A stretch of 64,000 nt of DNA from Kofleriaceae bacterium (GTDB lineage: Bacteria; Myxococcota_A; Polyangia; Haliangiales; Haliangiaceae): assembly GCA_020633495.1 (NCBI GenBank), contig JACKDR010000023.1, forward strand, positions 62,001-126,000, read 5' to 3'. Under the pieces are notes generated by a model. It was not told the DNA's origin, ran no database searches, and saw only the letters and a program-made list of their open reading frames with translations. Positions within the stretch are counted from its first letter, which is position 1; each line of letters begins with the position of its first letter. The position numbers and the translations under genes are program-made. Shown piece by piece: positions 1 to 9,374 of this stretch.

Positions 1-1
1 G

Positions 2-3000
2 CCACACGCGCTCACCGCGCTGGCCGACGGCGCCCACACGTTCTCGGTCCGCGCCACCGACGCCGCCGGCAACACCGACGCGACCCCGGCCAGCCACGCC
101 TGGACGATCGACTCGTCGACACCCGACACCGTGATCGACACCGGCCCGTCCGGCCTGGTCGCGGCCACCAGCGCCACCTTCGAGTTCTCGTCGCCGGACG
201 CCGGGGCCGGCGCCACCTTCGAGTGTCACCTCGACGCCGCCGCGTTCGCGACGTGCACGTCGCCGATCTCCTACGCCGCCCTGGCCCAGGGCAGCCACAC
301 CTTCGAGGTCCGCGTCCGCGACATGGTCGGCAACCTCGACCCGACGCCGGCGACCCGGACCTGGACCGTCGACACCGTCGCGCCCGACACCACGATCACC
401 AGCGCGCCCGCGGCGCTGACCGCGAGCGGCGCCGCGTCGTTCGAGTTCGCCGCCAACGAGGCCGGCTCGACCTTCCAGTGCCGTCTCGACGGCGGCGCCT
501 GGGCCGCCTGCACCTCGCCCCAGGCCTACGCGTCGCTGGCCGACGGCGGCCACACCTTCGACGTCCGCGCCGTCGACCCGGCCGGCAACACCGACGGCTC
601 GCCGGCGACCCACGCGTGGACGATCGACAGCGCCGCGCCGGACACCACGATCACCGCCGCGCCGTCGTCGCCGACCAACGTCGCCGCGCCGTCGTTCTCG
701 TTCACCGCCACCCAGGCCGGCTCCACCTTCCAGTGCCGCCTCGACGGCGGCGCCTGGGCCGCCTGCGTCTCGCCCCAGGCCTACGCCGCCCAGGCCGACG
801 GCAGCCACACCTTCGACGTCCGCGCCACCGACCCCGCCGGCAACACCGACGCCACCCCGGCCTCGCACACCTGGACCGTCGACACCGCGCCGCCGGACAC
901 CACGATCTCGTCGGCGCCGACCAACCCGACCAACGTCGCCGCGCCGTCGTTCGCGTTCACCGCCACCCAGGCCGGCTCCACCTTCCAGTGCCGCCTCGAC
1001 GGCGGCGCCTGGGCCGCCTGCGTCTCGCCCCAGGCCTACGCCGCCCAGGCCGACGGCAGCCACACCTTCGACGTCCGCGCCACCGACCCCGCCGGCAACA
1101 CCGACGCCACCCCGGCCTCGCACACCTGGACCGTCGACACCGCGCCGCCCAACACGACGATCACCGCCGCGCCGACCAACCCGACCAACGTCGCGGCGCC
1201 GTCGTTCTCGTTCACCGCCACCCAGGCCGGCTCCACCTTCCAGTGCCGCCTCGACGGCGGCGCCTGGGCCGCCTGCGTCTCGCCCCAGGCCTACGCCGCC
1301 CAGGCCGACGGCAGCCACACCTTCGACGTCCGCGCCACCGACCCCGCCGGCAACACCGACGCCACCCCGGCCTCGCACACCTGGACCGTCGACACCGCGC
1401 CGCCCAACACGACGATCACCGCCGCGCCGACCAACCCGACCAACGTCGCGGCGCCGTCGTTCTCGTTCACCGCCACCCAGGCCGGCTCCACCTTCCAGTG
1501 CCGCCTCGACGGCGGCGCCTGGGCCGCCTGCAACTCGCCCCAGGCCTACGCCGCCCAGGCCGACGGCAGCCACACCTTCGACGTCCGCGCCACCGACCCC
1601 GCCGGCAACACCGACGCCACCCCGGCCTCGCACACCTGGACCGTCGACACCGCGCCGCCCAACACCACCATCACCGCCGCGCCGACCAACCCGACCAACG
1701 TCGCGGCGCCGTCGTTCTCGTTCACCGCCACCCAGGCCGGCTCCACCTTCCAGTGCCGCCTCGACGGCGGCGCCTGGGCCGCCTGCGTCTCGCCCCAGGC
1801 CTACGCCGCCCAGGCCGACGGCAGCCACACCTTCGACGTCCGCGCCACCGACCCCGCCGGCAACACCGACGCCACCCCGGCCTCGCACACCTGGACCGTC
1901 GACACCGCGCCGCCCAACACGACGATCACCGCCGCGCCGACCAACCCGACCAACGTCGCGGCGCCGTCGTTCTCGTTCACCGCCACCCAGGCCGGCTCCA
2001 CCTTCCAGTGCCGCCTCGACGGCGGCGCCTGGGCCGCCTGCAACTCGCCCCAGGCCTACGCCGCCCAGGCCGACGGCAGCCACACCTTCGACGTCCGCGC
2101 CACCGACCCCGCCGGCAACACCGACGCCACCCCGGCCTCGCACACCTGGACCGTCGACACCGTCGCGCCCAACACCACCATCACCGCCGCGCCGACCAAC
2201 CCGACCAACGTCGCGGCGCCGTCGTTCTCGTTCACCGCCACCCAGGCCGGCTCCACCTTCCAGTGCCGCCTCGACGGCGGCGCCTGGGCCGCCTGCGTCT
2301 CGCCCCAGGCCTACGCCGCCCAGACCGACGGCAGCCACACCTTCGACGTCCGCGCCACCGACCCCGCCGGCAACACCGACGCCACCCCGGCCTCGCACAC
2401 CTGGACCGTCGACACCGCGCCGCCCAACACCACCATCACCGCCGCGCCGACCAACCCGACCAACGTCGCGGCGCCGTCGTTCTCGTTCACCGCCACCCAG
2501 GCCGGCTCCACCTTCCAGTGCCGCCTCGACGGCGGCGCCTGGGCCGCCTGCGTCTCGCCCCAGGCCTACGCCGCCCAGGCCGACGGCAGCCACACCTTCG
2601 ACGTCCGCGCCACCGACCCCGCCGGCAACACCGACGCCACCCCGGCCTCGCACACCTGGACCGTCGACACCACGCCACCGAACACGACGATCTCCTCGGG
2701 TCCCAGCGGCACCGTCGGCGTGACCACGGCGAGCTTCGGGCTGTCGGCGACCGAGGCCGGCTCCACCTTCCAGTGCCGCCTCGATGGCGGCGCCTGGGCC
2801 GCCTGCACCACGCCCAAGGGCTACGCCGGCCTCACCGCCGGCTCGCACACCTTCGACGTCCGCGCCACCGATCCCGCCGGCAACACCGACGCGACCCCGG
2901 CGTCGCGGACCTGGACCATCGACCTGACCCCGCCCAACACCGGCCTCACCACCACCGTGGTGGCGCCGTGGCCCGTCGACTACGCCGACTTCACGTTCTC

Positions 3001-4477
3001 CAACGACGGCTCGCCGGACTTCGCCGGCTACCAGTGCTCGGTCGACGGCGGCGCCTGGGCCGCATGCACCACCCCGGCCAGCCTCACCGTCGCCTACGAC
3101 GTCGCCCACACCCTGCAGGTCCGCGCCTGCGACACCGTCGGCAACTGCGACGCCACCCCGGCGCAGACCACCTGGACGCCCAAGGCCGGGCTGGTCATCC
3201 ACGTCCCCGCCGACGACGACCTGGTCAACGTCACGACGCTGGGCGCGGTCCACGACGGCCAGGGCCCCAGCAACTTCGTCACCGGCTACTTCGGCGCCGC
3301 GGTCCAGCTCGACGGCAACACGCCGCTGCGGATCCCGGGCACCGCGCGGCCGATGTCGTCCTCGCCCGACAAGAGCTACACGATCGCGTTCTGGATCGAG
3401 CCGACCGGGCGCGGCGACATCCGCGCGTTCAACGGCCTCGGCGAGGCCGGCTGCACCCTCGACTTCACCGAGATCGGCCTGCAGAACCCGGCCGGCACGC
3501 TGTGCTGCGCGCCGCCGGGCGGCCAGCCGACCTGCGTCACCGACCCGTGGATGGCGCCCGCGTTCGGCACCTGGACCCACTTCGCGATCGTCGCCAGCGC
3601 GGCCAACGGGACGGTCCAGGTGTTCCGCAACGGCACCCCCGGCCCCAGCATCGGCCTCGGCGACTACTTCAACCCGGGCCAGGCCGACTACCAGTTCGTC
3701 ACCGCCCAGCCCGCCGTGCTCGACGACGTCCGCCTCTACAACATCGGCCTCGACAACGATGCGGTCTGCACCCTCGCCAACGGCCGCAACGTCGATGGCT
3801 GCATCCAGAGCTCGCCCGGCCTCGAGGTCCACGGCGACCTGTCGGTCACCAACACCGGTTACTGGACCGGCGTCTTGCCGCTCAACGACCTGGCGTCGTA
3901 CGTCGCCAGCCTGATGTACGCCGCGATCGTCGCCGAACCCGTCGACACCGTCGGCTTCCGCGGCCTCCCCGACTACCTCGACTACAACCCAGACATGCTG
4001 TGGTCGCTGTGGTACCGCGACACCAGCGGCGCCAACGCCAACGCGATCATCATGAACAACTACAACGGCCAGGGGCTGGGCGGCCTGCGCATCGCCGAGC
4101 GCGGCGCCGGCATCGAGATCTGCTTCGGCTCGGCCAACGTCGCGGGCGTCCCGACCTCCGGCTGCAAGACCGTCTCGGCCACCGTCGACGTCTGGCACCA
4201 CGTCGCGCTGCGCGTGAAGGGCTACCTGACCGGGCAGCAGTTCTGGGCCAACGGCGACATCGAGGTCTTCCTCGACGGCAAGGCGGTGGCGTTGCTCGAC
4301 GTGCCGGCCGACAACAACGTCTTCCGGTCCAGCAACGCCTTGCTGCTGTTCGGCCAGGGCGGCGACACCGGCGCCAACGCCCAGGTCGACGAGCTCGAGG
4401 TGTGGGCCCACCCGATCAGCGACGAGACCATCTGCGCGTTCGCGATGGGCGTCTGGGCCAACGGCAGCTGCCAGTAG
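2..4477 (+). CDS. Giant Ig-like repeat / LamG-domain surface protein (5' end outside window)
   Basis: The frame is open from the window edge, so the N-terminus lies upstream; 1491 residues are visible. Residues 1-1050 are about twelve and a half copies of an 85-residue Ig-like module: it opens with a D/N-T-T-I strand, has a T-F-Q-C-R-L-D-G-G-A-W-A-A-C hairpin whose two cysteines probably form a disulfide, and ends H-T-F-D-V-R-A-x-D-x-A-G-N-T-D. Residues about 1058-1265 and 1273-1491 look like two LamG/concanavalin-like jelly rolls, each ending in a Cys-containing segment (C-T-L-A-N-G-R and C-A-F-A-M-G). Such proteins are secreted, and LamG folds usually bind sugars or proteins. The role is inferred: an extended cell-surface adhesin or matrix protein. 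No anchor is visible at the C-terminus. Several repeats are nearly identical at DNA level. Confidence 0.85.
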   Translation, partial: PHALTALADGAHTFSVRATDAAGNTDATPASHAWTIDSSTPDTVIDTGPSGLVAATSATFEFSSPDAGAGATFECHLDAAAFATCTSPISYAALAQGSHTFEVRVRDMVGNLDPTPATRTWTVDTVAPDTTITSAPAALTASGAASFEFAANEAGSTFQCRLDGGAWAACTSPQAYASLADGGHTFDVRAVDPAGNTDGSPATHAWTIDSAAPDTTITAAPSSPTNVAAPSFSFTATQAGSTFQCRLDGGAWAACVSPQAYAAQADGSHTFDVRATDPAGNTDATPASHTWTVDTAPPDTTISSAPTNPTNVAAPSFAFTATQAGSTFQCRLDGGAWAACVSPQAYAAQADGSHTFDVRATDPAGNTDATPASHTWTVDTAPPNTTITAAPTNPTNVAAPSFSFTATQAGSTFQCRLDGGAWAACVSPQAYAAQADGSHTFDVRATDPAGNTDATPASHTWTVDTAPPNTTITAAPTNPTNVAAPSFSFTATQAGSTFQCRLDGGAWAACNSPQAYAAQADGSHTFDVRATDPAGNTDATPASHTWTVDTAPPNTTITAAPTNPTNVAAPSFSFTATQAGSTFQCRLDGGAWAACVSPQAYAAQADGSHTFDVRATDPAGNTDATPASHTWTVDTAPPNTTITAAPTNPTNVAAPSFSFTATQAGSTFQCRLDGGAWAACNSPQAYAAQADGSHTFDVRATDPAGNTDATPASHTWTVDTVAPNTTITAAPTNPTNVAAPSFSFTATQAGSTFQCRLDGGAWAACVSPQAYAAQTDGSHTFDVRATDPAGNTDATPASHTWTVDTAPPNTTITAAPTNPTNVAAPSFSFTATQAGSTFQCRLDGGAWAACVSPQAYAAQADGSHTFDVRATDPAGNTDATPASHTWTVDTTPPNTTISSGPSGTVGVTTASFGLSATEAGSTFQCRLDGGAWAACTTPKGYAGLTAGSHTFDVRATDPAGNTDATPASRTWTIDLTPPNTGLTTTVVAPWPVDYADFTFSNDGSPDFAGYQCSVDGGAWAACTTPASLTVAYDVAHTLQVRACDTVGNCDATPAQTTWTPKAGLVIHVPADDDLVNVTTLGAVHDGQGPSNFVTGYFGAAVQLDGNTPLRIPGTARPMSSSPDKSYTIAFWIEPTGRGDIRAFNGLGEAGCTLDFTEIGLQNPAGTLCCAPPGGQPTCVTDPWMAPAFGTWTHFAIVASAANGTVQVFRNGTPGPSIGLGDYFNPGQADYQFVTAQPAVLDDVRLYNIGLDNDAVCTLANGRNVDGCIQSSPGLEVHGDLSVTNTGYWTGVLPLNDLASYVASLMYAAIVAEPVDTVGFRGLPDYLDYNPDMLWSLWYRDTSGANANAIIMNNYNGQGLGGLRIAERGAGIEICFGSANVAGVPTSGCKTVSATVDVWHHVALRVKGYLTGQQFWANGDIEVFLDGKAVALLDVPADNNVFRSSNALLLFGQGGDTGANAQVDELEVWAHPISDETICAFAMGVWANGSCQ
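641..2680 (+). repeat. Eight near-identical 255-bp tandem coding repeats
   Basis: Units begin at 641, 896, 1151, 1406, 1661, 1916, 2171 and 2426, each exactly 255 bp (85 codons). They are almost identical even at synonymous sites. The few variable sites (GTC or AAC before TCG-CCC; ACGACG or ACCACC in the linker) alternate in units 1406-2425, as expected if a two-unit, 510-bp block was duplicated. Flanking repeats before 641 and after 2681 are diverged. Copy number is likely unstable through recombination. Confidence 0.93.
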
Positions 4478-4561
4478 CGCCGGTCCGCCCCTGCTCGCGG
4501 CCCGCCCGGGGGGAGCCGCGCCGCGAGCCGGGGCGTGCCCCGCCTGCTACAGTCGGCGGGC

Positions 4562-5758
4562 GTGCCGTCCATCGTGTTCCCGCTGATCGCGCTGGGGCTG
4601 CACGCCCTGCTCGCCTACTACGTCTGGCGGCGCCTGGTCCGCGACACCGGGCTGCCCCGCCCGTGGCGCCGGGCCGCGACGATCACGATCGTCGGCTTCG
4701 AGGCGCTGCTGCCGGTGACGATGTGGGCGTCGCGGACCGGGGCCACCGGCGTGGCCGCGGCGCTGGCGTGGCCGGCGTTCCTGTGGCTGGGCCTGTTCGG
4801 GATCACGATCGTCGCGCTCCTGGCGATCGATCTGGCCCGGCTGCTCGCCGGGGGTGCCCTGTGGGTGGCGCGCCGAGCCCGGCCCGCGGCGACGCCCGCC
4901 GACCCCGTCGATCCGTCGCGCCGCGAGCTGATCGCGCGGATCACCGGCGGCGTCGCGGTGGCGGCCGCCGCCGGCCAGGTCGCGGTCGGCATGCGCCGGG
5001 CGCTCGGCGAGCACCGCGTCGTCGACGTGCCGGTGGCGCTGCGCGGCCTGCCCGAGGCGTTCGACGGCTTCACGATCGCGCAGCTCAGCGACGTCCACGT
5101 CGGCCTCACCGTCGACCGCGGGTTCGTCGCCGACGTCGTCGCCGCGGTCAACGCCGCCGGCCCCGACCTGATCGCGATCACCGGCGACCTCGTCGACGGC
5201 CCGGCCGCCGAGCTGGCGCCGCGCATCGCGCCGCTCGCCGAGCTCCGCGCCCCCTACGGCACCTACTTCGTCACCGGCAACCACGAGTACTACAGCGGCG
5301 TCGAGCCGTGGCTCGCCGAGCTGCGCCGGCTCGGCGTCCAGGTGCTGCGCAACCAGCGGGTCCAGATCGCGCGGCCCGACGCCGGCGTCGGCTTCGAGCT
5401 CGCCGGCATCGACGATCACGGCGCCGCACGCTTCGGCGGCGGCCACGGTCCCGATCTGGCCGCCGCGGTCGCCGGCCGCGATCCGTCGCGGCCGCTGGTG
5501 CTGCTCGCCCACCAGCCGCGGCAGGTCGCCGACGCCGTCCGCCACGGCGTCGACCTGCAGCTGTCGGGGCACACCCACGGCGGCCAGATCTGGCCGTGGC
5601 ACTACATCGTCGGGCTCCAGCAGGGCGGCCTGCTCGCCGGCCGCTACCGGCGCGGCGACACCCAGCTGTACGTCAGCCGCGGCGTCGGCTACTGGGGGCC
5701 GCCGGTGCGGGTCGGCGCGCCGCCCGAGATCGCCCGCATCATCCTGCGGAGGGCGTGA
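4562..5758 (+). CDS. Membrane-anchored metallophosphoesterase (calcineurin-like, YkuE/YaeI type)
   Basis: This 398-residue protein has two or three N-terminal membrane segments (about residues 1-110), then a calcineurin-like phosphoesterase domain facing the periplasm. All metal-binding motifs are present: Q-L-S-D-V-H, T-G-D-L-V-D, G-N-H-E-Y-Y and G-H-T-H-G-G-Q. Relatives are di-metal phosphohydrolases acting on lipids or nucleotides; the substrate here is unknown. GTG at 4562 was preferred over GTG at 4535 because a TACAGT hexamer (4548-4553) lies 8 nt before it, and the first start would include that hexamer. The stop codon overlaps the ATG of the next gene (TGATG), so the two are probably co-translated. 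Confidence 0.88.
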   Translation: MPSIVFPLIALGLHALLAYYVWRRLVRDTGLPRPWRRAATITIVGFEALLPVTMWASRTGATGVAAALAWPAFLWLGLFGITIVALLAIDLARLLAGGALWVARRARPAATPADPVDPSRRELIARITGGVAVAAAAGQVAVGMRRALGEHRVVDVPVALRGLPEAFDGFTIAQLSDVHVGLTVDRGFVADVVAAVNAAGPDLIAITGDLVDGPAAELAPRIAPLAELRAPYGTYFVTGNHEYYSGVEPWLAELRRLGVQVLRNQRVQIARPDAGVGFELAGIDDHGAARFGGGHGPDLAAAVAGRDPSRPLVLLAHQPRQVADAVRHGVDLQLSGHTHGGQIWPWHYIVGLQQGGLLAGRYRRGDTQLYVSRGVGYWGPPVRVGAPPEIARIILRRA

Positions 5759-6692
5759 TGCGGGCGTCGTGCGCCGCGGCCGCCGTCGCCGCGCTGGGCG
5801 CCGCCTGCGGACGGACGTCGTCGCCGCCGCCGCCGGCCCTGGGCGCCCCGCGGTCGCGGGCCCGACCGGCGACGCCGCCGGCGACGTCCGCTGGCTCGAG
5901 CTGGCGACCGACCCCGGCCTGTCCGGCCTCGCGGTCGCCGACGACGGCGCGCTGTGGGCGGTGGCCGAGCGCACCCACGCCGCCTACCGGATCACCCTCG
6001 ACGGCGATCGCGTCGCCGCGGTCGCGCCCCACCCCATCGCCGGGATCCCCGCCGGCGTCGACGCCGAGGCGATCGAGGCCCTCGCCGGCGGCCGCCTGCT
6101 GCTCGGCACCGAGGGCCACGACGCCGGCGTCGCCGCGCTGTGGCTCGCGGCGCCCGACGCCACCGGCGACGGCCTCTCCGCGACGGTGCTGCTCGAGCTC
6201 GACGCCGCGCGCCTCGGCATCGCGATCGACGACAACGCCGGCGTCGAGGGCGTGTGCGGCGACGATCACGTGGTCGCCGCCGCGATCGAGACCGTCGAGG
6301 TCGCCGGCGGTCGACGCCTGGCGCCGGTGGTGGTGCAGCGCCTCGACACCCCGGGCGCCCGGCCCGCCCCCGTCGTCCACCGGATCGCCCTGACCACCAC
6401 GACCGGCAAGCTGTCGGCGATCGACTGCCGCGCCGCCGACGACGGCGGCCTCGACGTCGTGGCGATCGAGCGCCACTTCGAGGTCAGCCGGCTGATCGGC
6501 TTCCACCTGCCGCCCGCCGCGACCGCGGCGCCGATCGAGCCGACCCTGGTGCGCGACCTCGTCGACGTCAACGCCGGCCGCAACTTCGAGGGCCTGGCCC
6601 GCCTGCGCGACGGACGCGTCGCGCTGATCGTCGACAACCAGTGGAAGACGATCGACGGCCCCAGCCAGCTGGTCCTGCTGGCCGCGCCCTGA
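5758..6692 (+). CDS. Phytase-esterase-like lipoprotein, apparent frameshift near its N-terminus
   Basis: ATG at 5758 overlaps the upstream stop by one base and encodes a good lipoprotein signal peptide ending in the lipobox L-G-A-A-C. About 25 codons later that frame becomes meaningless. From about 5860 a different frame encodes a clear beta-propeller-like domain (D-V-R-W-L-E-L to Q-L-V-L-L-A-A-P) of the esterase-like phytase type, ending at 6692. The two parts fit one roughly 310-residue lipoprotein broken by a net -1 shift near the (CCG)n tract at about 5822-5838. An alternative is a GTG start at 5769 in the second frame, but it would give an Arg-rich N-terminus with no signal peptide. Substrate unknown; the function is inferred from fold-level resemblance only. 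Confidence 0.6.
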
Positions 6693-6726
6693 GCGGTCGC
6701 CCGGGCGGCGCCCGCCGCGACGCGGC

Positions 6727-7302
6727 TCAGGCCGACGCAGCGCGCGCCGCGCGCAGCTCCGCCAGGATGTTGCAGAACAGCGCGCCCTGGGCGATCGCGT
6801 CGTCGAGCGCGACGTGGGTGTGGGGCAGCGGATCGAACCAGCGCCGCGGCATCGCCCGCTTGGCGGTCTCGTGGAACCGGGTGCCCAGCACCGCCATCGC
6901 CAGGGTCTTGATGTCGAGCGCGGCGTGCGAGAACGGGCAGCCGCCGGTGAACCGGTGCAGGTACCAGTAGACGTAGGTGAAGTCGAACCCGGCGGGATAC
7001 GCGACGAAGACCGCCTTGCCGGGCAGCGCGCCGATCCACGCCGCGTAGGCGGCCATCGCCTCCGCCGGATCGCGCAGGTCCCGACGGCACGCCGCCCACG
7101 CCTCGGGCTGGCTGCCCCACCACGCCATCGTGTCCGGGTGACCGGACGCCCCGGGCAGGCACTCGAGGTTGGCCGAGAAGGTCGCGATCAGCTCCTTGTC
7201 GGCGGTGTACGCCGCGGATCCGACGCTCAGCATCGAGTGGGGCCCGGGGATCGGGCCGTCGGCCTCGACGTCGGTCGACACGTAGATCTCGCGGCGCGCC
7301 AT
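6727..7302 (-). CDS. DEDD-type 3'-5' exonuclease
   Basis: A 191-residue protein with an RNase T/DnaQ-like exonuclease layout. ExoI is D-x-E near the N-terminus (S-T-D-V-E-A-D-G), ExoII is the Asp in Y-P-A-G-F-D-F, and ExoIII is H-V-A-L-D-D-A near the C-terminus, giving the DEDDh set of catalytic residues. It would cleave DNA or RNA from the 3' end in the cytoplasm using two metal ions. The start M-A-R-R-E at 7302 puts the domain right at the N-terminus; the open frame upstream is Arg/Pro-rich shadow. It stands alone and converges with the lipoprotein gene upstream of it. The natural substrate cannot be told from sequence. Confidence 0.8.
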   Translation of the reverse strand: MARREIYVSTDVEADGPIPGPHSMLSVGSAAYTADKELIATFSANLECLPGASGHPDTMAWWGSQPEAWAACRRDLRDPAEAMAAYAAWIGALPGKAVFVAYPAGFDFTYVYWYLHRFTGGCPFSHAALDIKTLAMAVLGTRFHETAKRAMPRRWFDPLPHTHVALDDAIAQGALFCNILAELRAARAASA

Positions 7303-7381
7303 CGCGCCATCTTGCCCGAGAACCGGCCGCCCTGTGCGCGCGGGACGTTCGCTTCGCGCGAGCCGGCGACGCCGACGCGGC

Positions 7382-8326
7382 TCAAGGGCACGAGATCGGC
7401 ATCGGATCGACGAACAGGACGCCGGGCGCGGCCATGGCGAGCAAGGCGGGCCACTCGCAGCCGGACGGCTCGGCGCCGGTCCCGGAGTGCTCGACCAGGT
7501 TCGAGTTGACCAGCAGGGTCGAGCCGTTGGCGCCGGTGGCGTCGAGCGCCGGGTCGACGGTGTGGCGCGCGCGATCGCCATCGGAGAACGCCCAGGTATC
7601 CTGCGGCTCGACCGCGCCGTCGGTGGTGATCGTCACGCCGGACACCGGCGCGGCGGTGCCGTCGAGGAAGATCCCCAGGATGGCGCCGCGGTCGGCGAAG
7701 CTCTGGCCGTCGGCCGCGATCAGGCCGGCCTGGGTCGACCACGCCAGGTCGGTGGCGCGACGGTACGCATAGGCACGGAACCTGGCGAGCGGCTCGCCGC
7801 TCGCCACCGACCGACTCTCGACGGCCGGTCGGTGATCGTCGGGCGCCCCCTCGCCGTCGTCGACCACGACGCCGAGGAAGCCGAGCTGGGGACGCGGCAC
7901 GCCGACGGCCACGAACCGGCCACACGCGTCGATCCGCAGCGACGTCGGCTCGAGCGGAGTCGCGACCTCCGGGTTGCTGACGAAGTCGAGGGCATCGTAG
8001 AAGCGCACCCGGAGCGCGCACGGCCCGTCGGTGGCCGCCGCCGTGCAGGCCTCGCCCATCGCGCCGGCGACGTCGATGACCTGGTCGGTCTCGACGTCGT
8101 ACAGCCGCCCGCACACCGAGACCTTGTTGGTGTCCGCGGCCGGGCACGGCAGCTCGACCGCGCAGTCGGTCACGTCGACCCACGCGTCGGGTGGGACGCT
8201 CGCGTCGGGCACTGGCGCGGTCGCGTCGAGGGTCGCGGTGTCGTCACCACCGCCGTAGAAGCCGCACGCGGGCGCAGCCAGGATCGTTGCCGCGGCGCAC
8301 AGCGCCAGACTCCACACGTCACGCAT
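7382..8326 (-). CDS. Lipoprotein of unknown function
   Basis: A 314-residue protein starting at 8326, just after a strong Shine-Dalgarno (GAGGAGGTGT). It has a signal peptide with lipobox L-A-A-P-A-C, followed by a Gly/Asp/Ala/Pro linker (D-A-T-A-P-V-P-D-A-S-V-P-P-D-A) typical of myxobacterial lipoproteins. The mature part carries several Cys residues and reads as beta-rich (for example F-V-A-V-G-V-P, V-S-G-V-T-I-T-T). I do not recognise the domain; a carboxypeptidase-regulatory-like fold is possible but unproven. It is probably tethered to a membrane and transcribed alone, since a terminator lies just upstream. Confidence 0.75.
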   Translation of the reverse strand: MRDVWSLALCAAATILAAPACGFYGGGDDTATLDATAPVPDASVPPDAWVDVTDCAVELPCPAADTNKVSVCGRLYDVETDQVIDVAGAMGEACTAAATDGPCALRVRFYDALDFVSNPEVATPLEPTSLRIDACGRFVAVGVPRPQLGFLGVVVDDGEGAPDDHRPAVESRSVASGEPLARFRAYAYRRATDLAWSTQAGLIAADGQSFADRGAILGIFLDGTAAPVSGVTITTDGAVEPQDTWAFSDGDRARHTVDPALDATGANGSTLLVNSNLVEHSGTGAEPSGCEWPALLAMAAPGVLFVDPMPISCP

Positions 8327-8377
8327 CGGGACACCTCCTCTTCGCGTCGACGATAGCGCCGCTCCGTCGAGGACGGC

Positions 8378-8417
8378 CACCGAAAACACGAACGGCGCGC
8401 GCCGGAGCGCGCGCCGT
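8378..8417 (-). terminator. Rho-independent terminator after the M43 protease gene
   Basis: An 11-bp GC stem (arms 8392-8402 and 8407-8417, CGGA loop) is followed on the minus strand by TTCGTGTTTTCG. It lies 19 nt after the protease stop codon. Confidence 0.75.
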
Positions 8418-8435
8418 CACCCGAGGCGGGTGAGC

Positions 8436-9374
8436 CTACTTGCCGTAGCGGTAGGTCGTGAACTGTGCGTCCATCCGGTCGTCCTGGCCCGAGGTGAACT
8501 CGAACATGCAGGAGTCGTCGGTGTAGTCCATGAAGTTGTAGATGGGATCGTTGCCCGGGTAGCGGCTGCCGCTGCAGGTGTTGCGACCGATCGGGCAGCC
8601 GAACGCCGCCGACTTCTCGGCCGCGGTGTCGGCGACGTAGTCGCCGCCCTTGGTGCCGGTCTTACAGCCGCCCTGGAACGTGTGATAGAGGCCCATCCAG
8701 TGGCCGACCTCGTGGGTCGCGGTGTCGCCCTCGTCATACGGCGCGGCGCCGCCGCCGGGCAGCGATCCGGTGAGGATCACGACGCCGTCGTCCTTCGGCT
8801 TGGTGCGGTAGCTCGACGGGAACGTCGCCCAGCCCAGCAGGCCCTGGCCGATGTTGGCGGTGTAGAGGTTGAGGTCATCGGCGGAGCCCTGGCGCAGGGC
8901 GTTCTTCATCTGGGTCTCCGCCGAGCTGCCCGGCGTCACCGTGTACCAGCTGTTGTTCGCGGTGGTGTCGACGCCGGCGAGCTGGAAGCTCCAGCCGTAC
9001 GGCCCGTAGGCGTCGTTGAGCACGCCGATCTGCGCGTTCATCATCGACTGCGAGACCGCGCCCTGGCCGCTGGTGTTGGTGATGACGTGCCAGTAGACGT
9101 TGATCGTCCCGCCGGTCACCGCGCTCGTGTGGTGGTTCTTGAGGTCGGCGAGGTGCGCCTGCACCTCGTCCTCGACCGCGACCTTCTGCGCGTCCGTGAG
9201 ATCCTCGGTGGCGCAGCCACGCTTGAAGTCCTCGCTGGATCCTTGTGCCTGCTCGCCGGCGCTGGCGGCGCCGTCGGTCGTGTCCTTGTCGTCGGCGCAC
9301 GCCGCGAGCAGCGAGCCCCCCAGCACCAGGCCCAACCCCACCAGCGAAGTCGTCAGACGGTTCCTGTCCAGCAT
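8436..9374 (-). CDS. M43 (pappalysin/cytophagalysin) zinc metalloprotease lipoprotein
   Basis: A 312-residue lipoprotein starting at 9374 (AGGGAGAT 8 nt upstream) with lipobox L-L-A-A-C and a linker rich in Asp/Gly/Ala. The catalytic zinc site is H-E-V-G-H-W-M-G-L-Y-H, the extended HExxHxxGxxH signature of metzincins, and the Met-turn is N-F-M-D-Y-T. Conserved Cys around both (G-C-K, F-G-C-P, N-T-C-S, D-S-C-M) fit M43 family disulfides. It ends soon after the Met-turn, normal for short M43 members. It should be a cell-surface or periplasmic endopeptidase, perhaps used in predation or protein scavenging (inference). An AT-rich spacer with likely promoter sequences precedes it. Confidence 0.92.
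   Translation of the reverse strand: MLDRNRLTTSLVGLGLVLGGSLLAACADDKDTTDGAASAGEQAQGSSEDFKRGCATEDLTDAQKVAVEDEVQAHLADLKNHHTSAVTGGTINVYWHVITNTSGQGAVSQSMMNAQIGVLNDAYGPYGWSFQLAGVDTTANNSWYTVTPGSSAETQMKNALRQGSADDLNLYTANIGQGLLGWATFPSSYRTKPKDDGVVILTGSLPGGGAAPYDEGDTATHEVGHWMGLYHTFQGGCKTGTKGGDYVADTAAEKSAAFGCPIGRNTCSGSRYPGNDPIYNFMDYTDDSCMFEFTSGQDDRMDAQFTTYRYGK

Noticed and set aside
641..2680. Regular repeats considered as a CRISPR array.
   Set aside because: The period is 255 bp, units are coding and continuous with no spacers, and no cas genes are present.
223..6393. A 2056-codon open frame, and other very long frames such as 41915-48496, 26606-30556 and 29920-34197.
   Set aside because: They overlap well-supported genes, are dominated by Arg, Pro, Gly and Ala, and are the expected by-product of very high GC where stop codons are rare.
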